Shown one piece after another: positions 5,682 to 12,800 of a DNA stretch of 34,258 bases. Under the pieces are notes generated by a model that worked only from the letters and a program-made list of their open reading frames with translations, did not search any database and was not told the DNA's origin. How positions within the stretch are numbered: position 1 is the first letter of the stretch; each line of letters opens with the position of its first letter. Made by a program: the position numbers and the translations under genes. Origin of the DNA: Anaerolinea sp. (GTDB lineage Bacteria > Chloroflexota > Dehalococcoidia > Tepidiformales > Tepidiformaceae); the NCBI GenBank assembly GCA_013822275.1, contig PNKC01000026.1, positions 1 through 34,258 on the forward strand, written 5' to 3'.

Positions 5682-8057
5682 TCAGCGAATCACCGCTTCC
5701 GCGAGCAGTTCGAGAAACCGCTCCTCGCTGAGGCCGGCGACCTCGCGGAACACATACTCATTGTGTTCACCCAGCACGGGGGCGCGCCCGACCGGGTTGG
5801 GCAGCCCGGCGATCCGGATGGGCTCGCCGTGCACCGTGATGTCGAGACCCGGATCGGACGGTTGGTGCACGGTTTCAAAGCGCCCTTCCATCTGCGGGTC
5901 GCAGTCCAACTGGTCCGCGATGCTTTCCACGGCCGCGGCCGGGATGCCGGCCTGCTGGAGAAGCTCGGCTGCCTCCCACCGGTCCCGCGTCCGCGTCCAT
6001 GTGGAGACGGCCACGTCGAGGGCGGTTTCATTCGCCTTGCGAGCCTCGTGAGTCGCGAATCGCGGGTCGGTCGCAAGTTCAGGCCGGCCAATTGCTGCAG
6101 TGAACGCGGCAAATGCACCGTCGCCGGGGACGGCGATTGCAAGCCAGTTGTCGTTGCCCGCAGCCGGGAAGTTGCCGTGTGGGCAGAAGTTTGGATCGCG
6201 GTTGGCGCGCCGGGGCTCCTGTTCGCCCGTGCGCGAATAGCGCATCCACTCGGCTCCGAGGAGCGAGATCATGCCCGGCAACTGCGACATGTCGATCTCC
6301 TGGCCCAACCCTGTGCGTTCCCGTTCGAGTACGGCCGCGAGCACCGCGGACGCGGCCAGGTACGGAGAGACGAAGTCCGCGAAGGCGACGCCGAGTCCGG
6401 TGGGCGGGGTACCTTCGAAGCCTGTGACGGAGTTGAGTCCGCTCGCGCCGGCGATCATGTTCCCAAAGGTGGCGAACCCAGCCCACGGGCCGTGCCGCCC
6501 GGCCCCGGCCATATGGGCAACGATCGCCCCGGGGTTGAGCGCGCTGAGCGCGTTGTACGGGATGCCCATCCGCTCAACAACCCCTGGGCGCAGGTTCTCG
6601 ACCACGATGTCGCAGTTCGCTGCGAGTTCCAGCAGCAGCTGCCTGCCGGCAGCCGCCGAGGTGTCGATCGTGGCCGAGAGCTTGCCGGTGTTGGCGTCGT
6701 TGAACCAGCCGCCGGAAGTGAGCGTCGGGCCCGTGGGCGGTGGCACGGAGCCGCGGATCGAATCCATGCGGATCTCCGATTCGACCTTGATAACCTCGGC
6801 CCCGAGGTTGGAGAGGATTCGGCAGGTCAGCGGCCCCGCCAGCACCCAGCCCAGTTCCAGGACGCGGAGGCCCTCAAGCGGCAGGCGCCCGGACGGGTTC
6901 GCGCGCGGCCGCCTCGTCCGGACATCCTCCGCCTCAAACTCCCGCGGGTGTTCGCCGAGCAGTGGCGCCCGGCGCAGTGGTTCGGCGGAGTTCATGCCCG
7001 CAAACGGGCTCTTTGGCAGCGAGAGCGTTTCTCCCAGGTCGTCGTCTTGGACGGAAACGAACTCGCCGATGGCCGCCAGGTGCTCACTCTCGCGGAGGTC
7101 GTCGAAGGTGTAGAGCGGCAGGCCCATCAGCCCACGCGTGCGACCGGTTTCGAGGAAGGCGTCGCGGTCGTACCGCCGGCCGAGGGCTTCGACGAGGTCG
7201 GCCGCTTCGCCGAGCCGGAACGAGGCGAGCTTTGCGCGAGTCGCTTCCCGCCAGTCCTCCGCGGACGCCCGCACCTGGAGGCCGTGTTCGAGCGCCCATT
7301 TCCGCAAGCGTGGCCACTGGTCGGGCCGGGCCCGGATGACCGCCCACCGGTTGTCACGGCAGCGGACCACGGGGAACTCGAAAGCCGTGTTTCGCGGCGG
7401 CGACACGTTGTGCCAGCGCCAGTAGCTCGGACTGCTGGTCTGGAGGGTGGAGAAGGCGACGCACTCCTGGACGGAGATGTCGAAGTGCGCTCCCCGCGCG
7501 CCCCGCAGCCCCGCAACGATCGCGGTGCATGCCGCAAGCGACGCCAGCTTGTGACAAACGTCGCCAGCGGCGTGGATGGGTGGCCGTTCCGGCTCACCCG
7601 AGACGTGGGAGAGCCCACCTGCTGCCGACGCGATGAGATCGCTGCCGAGACGGCTGGCCCAGGGGCCTGTGAGTCCGAACGGCGTGATCGATGCCCGGAC
7701 GAGCGAGGGATTGGCGGTGGTAAGGTCAACGTCCTTCACGCCAACCCCCAGGAGCCAGCCGGCCGGACCCGAGTCGATCAGCCCGTCCGCACCGGCGACC
7801 AGCCGCAGAAAGGCCTGGCGGCCGCGCCGCTCGTCCAGGTCAAGCACGGCCGACCGCTTCCCGGCGTTGTAGGCGAGGTGCCTGTAGCCGCGCTCGGGCC
7901 CCGGGACGTCATCGAGAAACGGCGCCAGGGTGCGAAGACCTCCACCCGGAGGTTCGACGCGGACCACCTCAGCTCCGAGGTCGGCAAGCAGCCGGCCGGC
8001 AAAGATGCCCGACTCATCGCCTGTCTCGATGATGCGATACCCACTGAGCGGCGCCAC
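5682..8057 (-). CDS. Double-domain CaiB/BaiF (class III) CoA transferase, 791 aa
   Basis: Class III CoA transferases move CoA between carboxylic acids through a covalent aspartyl intermediate. Normal chains are near 400 aa and form an interlocked dimer; here two copies are fused. Repeat 1 runs about residues 1-370 (GYRIIETGDESGIFAGRLLADLGAEVVRVE) and repeat 2 about 392-790 (LRVLELGWVLAGPLTCRILSNLGAEVIKVE). Candidate catalytic aspartates are present in both halves: D166 (AAGDVCHK) and D561 (AFADFVSPY). Repeat 2 keeps the GLGQEIDMSQ loop. The substrate is unknown and no dehydrogenase or ligase partner is adjacent. The GTG start at 8057 has TAGACT 6 nt upstream and no Shine-Dalgarno sequence. 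A fully inactive half is unlikely, given both aspartates. Confidence 0.9.
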   Translation of the reverse strand: MAPLSGYRIIETGDESGIFAGRLLADLGAEVVRVEPPGGGLRTLAPFLDDVPGPERGYRHLAYNAGKRSAVLDLDERRGRQAFLRLVAGADGLIDSGPAGWLLGVGVKDVDLTTANPSLVRASITPFGLTGPWASRLGSDLIASAAGGLSHVSGEPERPPIHAAGDVCHKLASLAACTAIVAGLRGARGAHFDISVQECVAFSTLQTSSPSYWRWHNVSPPRNTAFEFPVVRCRDNRWAVIRARPDQWPRLRKWALEHGLQVRASAEDWREATRAKLASFRLGEAADLVEALGRRYDRDAFLETGRTRGLMGLPLYTFDDLRESEHLAAIGEFVSVQDDDLGETLSLPKSPFAGMNSAEPLRRAPLLGEHPREFEAEDVRTRRPRANPSGRLPLEGLRVLELGWVLAGPLTCRILSNLGAEVIKVESEIRMDSIRGSVPPPTGPTLTSGGWFNDANTGKLSATIDTSAAAGRQLLLELAANCDIVVENLRPGVVERMGIPYNALSALNPGAIVAHMAGAGRHGPWAGFATFGNMIAGASGLNSVTGFEGTPPTGLGVAFADFVSPYLAASAVLAAVLERERTGLGQEIDMSQLPGMISLLGAEWMRYSRTGEQEPRRANRDPNFCPHGNFPAAGNDNWLAIAVPGDGAFAAFTAAIGRPELATDPRFATHEARKANETALDVAVSTWTRTRDRWEAAELLQQAGIPAAAVESIADQLDCDPQMEGRFETVHQPSDPGLDITVHGEPIRIAGLPNPVGRAPVLGEHNEYVFREVAGLSEERFLELLAEAVIR

Positions 8058-8063
8058 CCGTGA

Positions 8064-8069
8064 AGTCTA
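8064..8069 (-). promoter_or_regulatory. -10 element (TAGACT) of a leaderless CoA-transferase promoter
   Basis: TAGACT on the minus strand is 6 nt before the GTG at 8057, the same hexamer and spacing as in front of two antitoxin genes in this window. Confidence 0.5.
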
Positions 8070-8120
8070 AGGAGCCGCCGGTGGCCGGACAACGCGCCGT
8101 TGCTGTCCGCGAGGGGCCCT

Positions 8121-8152
8121 GCCGGGCCCTGCCCTGCCGGGCAGGGCCCGGC
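8121..8152 (-). terminator. Very stable GC-only hairpin, possible terminator
   Basis: A perfect 14-bp stem (GCCGGGCCCTGCCC paired with its complement) with a 4-nt loop TGCC lies in the 128-bp gap between the symporter stop (8186) and the CoA-transferase start. No T-run follows, so it is either a U-less terminator of the phosphorylase-symporter operon or an RNA-stabilising structure. Confidence 0.45.
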
Positions 8153-8185
8153 AACCACCGCCTGGAACCGCCCGCGCACGGGGTT

Positions 8186-9580
8186 TCACCGTTCACGCCC
8201 CGGGGCTCGCGCCGCCCGTGCCAGTCGTACACTCTCCTCCGTCACGTCGTCTGGCAGCCAGTAGCCACGAAACGCCAGGTACCCGATGAACGTCGAAAGA
8301 CCGGCTACCGGCCCGACAAGGCGGATCCCGAGCGGGTCCTCCGTCGTCGAACCGATGGTCAGAAGGACCGCCAGGAGCAGCGGGGCCAGCGACGATGCGG
8401 TCTTTTCGAACATCGCCTGCGTCGCGTAGTAGGTGCCTTCCCGCCGCTCGCCGGTCCGAAGCGTGTCGTAGTCGGTTATATCGGCGATGAGGGCGTTGGG
8501 AAACGCCTGTACCGGCGCCAGCGGCAGCCCCAGGAACGCAGCGAACACCAGCACCTGCACCAACCCGGGGACCCCGGGCACAAAGCCGACGAAGAAGAGC
8601 AACGGGAAGTAAACAGAAGCGTAAAGCATGCCCGCGGAGTACATCCGGCGCTTCCCCCGTCGCCTGGCCAGGTTGACGATGAGCGGGAGCGCCAGCACCA
8701 GTACGCCGAGCGCGACAGCGTTGATCATCGCCGTCACCGTCCCCTCGTTCTCGTACTCCAGGACCTCCTTCACCAGGAACGGGATGATGCCTGTCACCAT
8801 CAGCACGCCCATGTTGTAGAAGATGTACGTCGGCAAGAAAAGCATGAACTGGTCGTTCCGCATGCAGGTCATGATCGACTCCCGAAACGAGCCGGACGGC
8901 GGCGGCGCGGCGGGCGCCCGGGCAGCCTCGACTGCGGGCCGCCAGGCGCCTCCGAGTGCCACGAACCGCGAGGCCAGGGCGATCGCAGCCATCACCAACG
9001 CCATCACCTGGAAGCCGAAAACGTCGATGATGAAGCCGCTGCCCACCAGCGCCAGGGCCGCGCCGGCCACCCCGAACGCGACCTGCCACGAGACGATGCT
9101 CAGGCGGTCTTCGTTGTTTCGCGCGATCTCCGGCAGCAGCGATTCGAACGGTCCGCCCGACAACGTACTGAAAAGGTGGAACAGCGCCAGGACGAAGAAC
9201 AGGTAGATCGCATTGGACGTGCTCTCGTGGCCCGAGGGCGGCAGCCAGATGAGCACGAACATCAGCGAAAGAACAGGCGTTGCCGCCACCACGAACGGAA
9301 TGCGCCGCCCCCAGCGCGAGCGCGTGCGGTCGCTCCAGTAACCGATGAGCGGGTCGTCGAACGCTTCCAGGAAGCGGATGCTGAAGAGCACCGCGCCCAC
9401 CATCAGCGTTGTCGCCCGGCGTTCGATGTCCGCGTCTTCCGGTGGCGCATAGAAATAAAGGAGCCAGAGATCCTTGCTCCGCCCGATCGCGTTCCCGCCG
9501 ACGCTCCCAGAGGCGTACAGGAGCCGGTTGATGCGCGGGATGCGCTCCACCTCTGGCCTCCCCGGCCGTCCCTCGCTCAT
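8186..9580 (-). CDS. GPH-family (MelB-like) sugar:cation symporter
   Basis: A 464-aa polytopic inner-membrane carrier of the MFS superfamily with about 12 hydrophobic segments. The diagnostic glycoside-pentoside-hexuronide motifs are present: DPLIGYWSDRTRSRWGRRIPF in the loop after TM2, and NALIADITDYDTLRTGERREGTYY in the second half. Members couple sugar import or export to Na+ or H+. The ATG at 9580 overlaps the stop codon of the phosphorylase gene (ATGA), so the two are translationally coupled; this hints at transport of a glucan-derived or related sugar. The exact substrate is not deducible. A stable hairpin follows the gene. Confidence 0.9.
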   Translation of the reverse strand: MSEGRPGRPEVERIPRINRLLYASGSVGGNAIGRSKDLWLLYFYAPPEDADIERRATTLMVGAVLFSIRFLEAFDDPLIGYWSDRTRSRWGRRIPFVVAATPVLSLMFVLIWLPPSGHESTSNAIYLFFVLALFHLFSTLSGGPFESLLPEIARNNEDRLSIVSWQVAFGVAGAALALVGSGFIIDVFGFQVMALVMAAIALASRFVALGGAWRPAVEAARAPAAPPPSGSFRESIMTCMRNDQFMLFLPTYIFYNMGVLMVTGIIPFLVKEVLEYENEGTVTAMINAVALGVLVLALPLIVNLARRRGKRRMYSAGMLYASVYFPLLFFVGFVPGVPGLVQVLVFAAFLGLPLAPVQAFPNALIADITDYDTLRTGERREGTYYATQAMFEKTASSLAPLLLAVLLTIGSTTEDPLGIRLVGPVAGLSTFIGYLAFRGYWLPDDVTEESVRLARAARAPGRER

Positions 9581-11784
9581 TCACGAATCGTCGATTCAGC
9601 ATCTGCCTGCTGGCGCTCCGCCGGGTCGGGCCGCGCGGGCGCGCGGGCAAGGTACTCGTTGAGCATGCGGGCGGTGTTGAAGCGCGGTCCGATGGAGATC
9701 ATCGAGGACTTGATGCGCTGCACCCAGCCGTGCGGGATGCCGTCCTGGCCGCGGTCGTAAAAGAGGGGCAAGACCTCCTGCTCCAGGATGTCCAGGAGTG
9801 CCGATGCGTCGCGGGCGTCTTCCGTGGCCGCGTCGAGGCCCTCCCTCGCCGGGATTGCCCAACCGTTCGTGCCGTCGTAGGCCTCAGCCCACCAGCCGTC
9901 AAGCACGCTCAGTTGGAGCCCGCCATTAAGGGCGGACTTCATCCCGCTCGTGCCGCTCGCTTCGAGCGGCGGCCGCGGCAGGTTGACCCAGAGGTCGCAC
10001 CCCTGCACGAGGCGAGCCGCCATCGCCATGTCGTGTTCCTCGAGGAAGACGACCCGCCCGGAGACGCCGGGCATCGCATCCATGGTGAACAGTTGCTGGA
10101 CCGTGCGCTTCGCCTCTTCGTCCTGGGGATGTGCCTTGCCCGCGATTGCAAGCTGGATCGGGCGGGGGTCCCGGATCAGGTTGAGCGCGCGTTCGGGCAG
10201 GGCGGAGATCAGGTAAAGGCGCTTGTAGGTTGCGATCCGCCGCGCGAACCCCACCGTGAGCACACGCTCGTCCCACACCCGCGCAGCCGCCTCGGCGTAA
10301 GCAATCGGTTGGCCGCGGCCGAGGCGGTCGTGGACACTTCGCTCCCGCACGTACGCCACGAATTCGGTCCGCAAGCGGTTGCGCAGCCCCCAGATCACCT
10401 CGTCCGGGATGTCCTGGACACACCGCCAGGCATGGCTCTCCGACACGTTGTTTTCCCACCCGCGGCCCATGTATTCGTCCAGCAGGTTCCGAACGGAAGA
10501 TGCCATCCACGTGGGCACGTGGACGCCGTTCGTTACGTGCTCGATCGGGACGTCCTCAACCGCCACGCCCGGCCAGATGTCGTGCCAAACCCGCCGGCTG
10601 ACCTCGCCGTGGCGGCGGCTCACGCCGTTCGCCCGGCCCGTCATCCTCAAGGCGAACGGCGTCATCCCGAAGGGCTCGTAGGGGTCGTCCGGGTGGCAGC
10701 GCCCGAGCCGCAGGAACTGTTCCCAGTCCAGCCCAAGGCGAAGATGGACCTCGTCCAGGGTGGCGCGCATCTGGTCGGCGGAGAAGGCGTCGTTGCCCGC
10801 CGCCACCGGCGTATGCGTCGTGAAGACGCCAACCGCGCGTGCCCGTCCCGCCGCCTCCTCGAACGAGCAACCAGAGGCGACGAGCCCGGCAACGGTCTCG
10901 AGTTGCGCGAAGGCCGCGTGACCTTCATTGAGGTGGATGAACGACGGCGCCAGGCCCATCGCCCGGAGAGCCCGCACGCCCCCCATCCCCAGGAGGGCGT
11001 ACTGGGCGAGGCGCGTCTCACGGTCGCCGACGTAGAGCCGGGCGCCGATCAGGCGGTCGGCGGGAGAGTTTGCCGCCAGGTTCGTGTCCAGCAGGAAAAG
11101 AGGGACCCGGCCCACATCCACCCGCCACACCTGGGCAAGGACTTTCCGGTTGCGCAGAGGGACCTCGACCGTCAGCCGGCTGCCGGCCAGGTCTCGGACG
11201 AGGACCGCGGGCAAACGCTCCGCATCCGTCTCAAGCCAGAACTCGTGCTGGAGGCCGTTCTCGTCCAGCCGCTGGTGAAAGGACCCCTGGGAATACAGGA
11301 TTCCCAGGCCAAGCAGCGGCAGGCGCTGGTCGGAGGCTTCCTTGAGCAGGTCGCCCGCGAGCACGCCCAGCCCGCCCGCGTACGTGGGAAGTGTCGCGTG
11401 GACGCCAAACTCCGCGCACATGAAGGCGACGGGCCGGTCAGCCGGGACCTGGCTCGGCCTCATCGGCTCCGCGAGGTACCGTTCAAGATCCCCGGCCAGC
11501 CGGTCAATTCGCGAAACGAAGTCAGCATCGCGGGCGAGCTCCTCCATCCGGCGCGGCGACACCTCCTGGGCCAGGCGGATGGGGTTCTCACCCGCCCGCT
11601 GCCAGCGCTCCGGGTCGATCGAGCGAAAGAGCCGGGGCCACTCGCGCGTCCACGACCAGGCGTAGTTATAGGCCACCCTGGCGAGCGGTTTCAGCGCGGG
11701 TGGCAGATGGCCCGCGAGCGTTTCCGTGGCGGCAAGCAGCTGGAGACTCCCGTCGAGCCTGGAAGCTGGTGACCCTTCGGGCAT
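9577..11784 (-). CDS. glgP: Alpha-glucan (glycogen/maltodextrin) phosphorylase, GT35, short TIGR02094 type
   Basis: This enzyme splits alpha-1,4-glucans with phosphate to give glucose-1-phosphate, using pyridoxal phosphate. At 735 aa it belongs to the shorter bacterial/archaeal subfamily, with the N-terminal DUF3417-type segment (PPALKPLARVAYNYAWSWTREW, about 28-49). The PLP lysine is K616 in EASGTSGMKSALNGG. Other core motifs are AEFGVHATLPTYAGGLGVLAGDLLKEASD (about 124-152), FTTHTPVAAGND and GFARRIATYKR. The ATG at 11784 overlaps the stop of the upstream GNAT-like gene (TGATG), and the gene's own stop overlaps the symporter start. An in-frame extension of 137 residues upstream was rejected because it is antisense-like and covers the GNAT-like gene. 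Confidence 0.95.
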   Translation of the reverse strand: MPEGSPASRLDGSLQLLAATETLAGHLPPALKPLARVAYNYAWSWTREWPRLFRSIDPERWQRAGENPIRLAQEVSPRRMEELARDADFVSRIDRLAGDLERYLAEPMRPSQVPADRPVAFMCAEFGVHATLPTYAGGLGVLAGDLLKEASDQRLPLLGLGILYSQGSFHQRLDENGLQHEFWLETDAERLPAVLVRDLAGSRLTVEVPLRNRKVLAQVWRVDVGRVPLFLLDTNLAANSPADRLIGARLYVGDRETRLAQYALLGMGGVRALRAMGLAPSFIHLNEGHAAFAQLETVAGLVASGCSFEEAAGRARAVGVFTTHTPVAAGNDAFSADQMRATLDEVHLRLGLDWEQFLRLGRCHPDDPYEPFGMTPFALRMTGRANGVSRRHGEVSRRVWHDIWPGVAVEDVPIEHVTNGVHVPTWMASSVRNLLDEYMGRGWENNVSESHAWRCVQDIPDEVIWGLRNRLRTEFVAYVRERSVHDRLGRGQPIAYAEAAARVWDERVLTVGFARRIATYKRLYLISALPERALNLIRDPRPIQLAIAGKAHPQDEEAKRTVQQLFTMDAMPGVSGRVVFLEEHDMAMAARLVQGCDLWVNLPRPPLEASGTSGMKSALNGGLQLSVLDGWWAEAYDGTNGWAIPAREGLDAATEDARDASALLDILEQEVLPLFYDRGQDGIPHGWVQRIKSSMISIGPRFNTARMLNEYLARAPARPDPAERQQADAESTIRE

Positions 11785-12305
11785 CACCTCGCCCCCCCGG
11801 CAACCGGCGCTTCGTGTGTGTCCACCCGGAGGACGACTTCGCTGACGCTCCCTCCGGAGAGCACCGATTCGATATGAAACCCCGCGTCCTGGCAGTCGCG
11901 GATCACATCGTGATGGCGGTAGAGGAAGCAGGCGTAGAGCCGGTCGAACCCGGCTGCCTTCGCGTCCTCGCGGATCTTCTTGAGCAGCAGCGCCCCGAGG
12001 TTCGTGTCTTCGAAGGGCCCCGCGAGAGTCAGCGTAAGATGCCCGTGCAGGTCGCCGTTCTGGCACACGCCAATGCGCGCGGCGGCAACAACCCTGCCCG
12101 GCGTGGCGGTGACGATTCGGCCTGGCCCGGGACGCCAGATCATCTTGCAGTGGGCGCAGGCAGCAGGGTCGCCACTTCCGGCGCCCAGGCACCATCGCTG
12201 GCGCGGAACCCCGGCTTCAAACTGCTGGATGCGCGCGTCGTCACTCCGCACGGCTTCGACGCCCAGCACCTGGCCATCGTTGAGCCGAAGAACGGTTTCC
12301 GTCAT
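11784..12305 (-). CDS. GNAT-like acetyltransferase domain protein, 173 aa
   Basis: A tentative GNAT fold. The segment NLGALLLKKIREDAKAAGFDRLYACFLYRHHDVIRDCQDAGF resembles the acetyl-CoA-binding motif A/B region seen in protein acetyltransferases, but the usual Q/RxxGxG/A loop is only partly kept (DTNLGALL). The N-terminus is MTETVLRLNDGQVLGVEAVR. The start at 12305 is chosen because GGAGGG lies 6 nt upstream; an in-frame ATG at 12323 would place that site inside the gene. It is the first gene of a coupled operon with the phosphorylase and symporter, so a regulatory acetylation role on sugar enzymes is possible but unproven. Confidence 0.6.
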   Translation of the reverse strand: MTETVLRLNDGQVLGVEAVRSDDARIQQFEAGVPRQRWCLGAGSGDPAACAHCKMIWRPGPGRIVTATPGRVVAAARIGVCQNGDLHGHLTLTLAGPFEDTNLGALLLKKIREDAKAAGFDRLYACFLYRHHDVIRDCQDAGFHIESVLSGGSVSEVVLRVDTHEAPVAGGAR

Positions 12306-12538
12306 CAGAGACCCTCCAGCCACCGGCGCCGGCCAGGGAACTTCGACGGATCGGCGAAGGCAGGGCGGACCGGCCCACCCCGGACGGCGCGGTCACTGCC
12401 AGACTCGCAGGTCGAATTGGATTTTGCGCGGGCGAGGGGGCCCAAGAAGGCGGGCCGTCAGGCCAAATCAGGACCGCGAAGGGCGCTCCGGAAGGCCGTC
12501 CACTACAGCCCTCGGCACCCTCACCCGTCGCGAACGCC

Positions 12539-12572
12539 AAATCAGAACCGCGACCAGCGGGAGCGGGGGGAT
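12539..12572 (+). repeat. 34-bp interspersed repeat, copy 1
   Basis: Identical over 34 bp to 15639-15672 in direct orientation (core AGAACCGCGACCAGCGGGAG). Both copies lie in non-coding spacers that also contain heptameric CATTCCY arrays further downstream. Confidence 0.85.
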
Positions 12573-12614
12573 GCCTCCCTCTCCAACAATCACCCGGGAC
12601 AGCCCAGCTCCAGC

Positions 12615-12632
12615 GGCTGGAAGCTGGAAGCT
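12615..12632. repeat. Short AGCTGGA heptad array
   Basis: GGCTGGA, AGCTGGA, AGCT in 7-bp register. The first 17 bp equal 4396-4412 in the array beside the S23-type gene. Confidence 0.65.
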
Positions 12633-12650
12633 CGCGGCTCCCCCCGGTCT

Positions 12651-12671
12651 CATTCCTCATTCCTCATTCCC
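12651..12671. repeat. CATTCCY heptad array, copy 1
   Basis: Three 7-mers (CATTCCT, CATTCCT, CATTCCC) in perfect register, matching a second array at 15832-15852. Confidence 0.7.
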
Positions 12672-12800
12672 CGTCGCTTTGCGACCAAGGTCGTACACCC
12701 GCTGCGACCTGTGGGGCTTCTGGGGAGGTTGCCCACGCCGCATGCTCGCGTCCGAGTCAACAATTGCAGGCGAAGTAAGCCGGCTACCGGGCGAGGAGTT

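Larger units (their letters stand above)
12306..12800. other. Non-coding spacer between divergent operons, repeat-bearing
   Basis: This 495-bp gap separates the minus-strand GNAT-like gene from the plus-strand cupredoxin gene. It should hold both promoters, but neither has a clear consensus. It carries a 34-bp repeat (12539-12572) shared with 15639-15672, and heptameric arrays at 12615-12632 and 12651-12671. Open frames running through it look like shadows. Confidence 0.7.

Noticed and set aside
5574..8063. An 829-codon open frame on the plus strand across the CoA-transferase gene
   Set aside because: It is antisense to a clear two-domain enzyme, is rich in Arg/Pro/His without any recognisable motif, and is typical of shadow frames in GC-rich DNA.
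8060..9760. A 566-codon open frame on the plus strand across the symporter gene
   Set aside because: It is antisense to a symporter with GPH signatures and has no protein-like hydrophobic pattern.
9730..11772. A 680-codon open frame on the plus strand across the phosphorylase gene
   Set aside because: It is antisense to a phosphorylase with all catalytic motifs intact; the composition is Arg/His/Pro-rich and no domain is seen.
11756..11774. A heptad-like stretch at the 5' end of the phosphorylase gene
   Set aside because: Only about two partial units are present and they are coding; this is too short to separate from chance.
11700..12800. An N-terminal extension of the cupredoxin protein by 367 residues
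   Set aside because: The frame is open but runs antisense through the phosphorylase start and the GNAT-like gene, then through repeats; the signal helix near residue 46 of the shorter protein supports the start near 12801.
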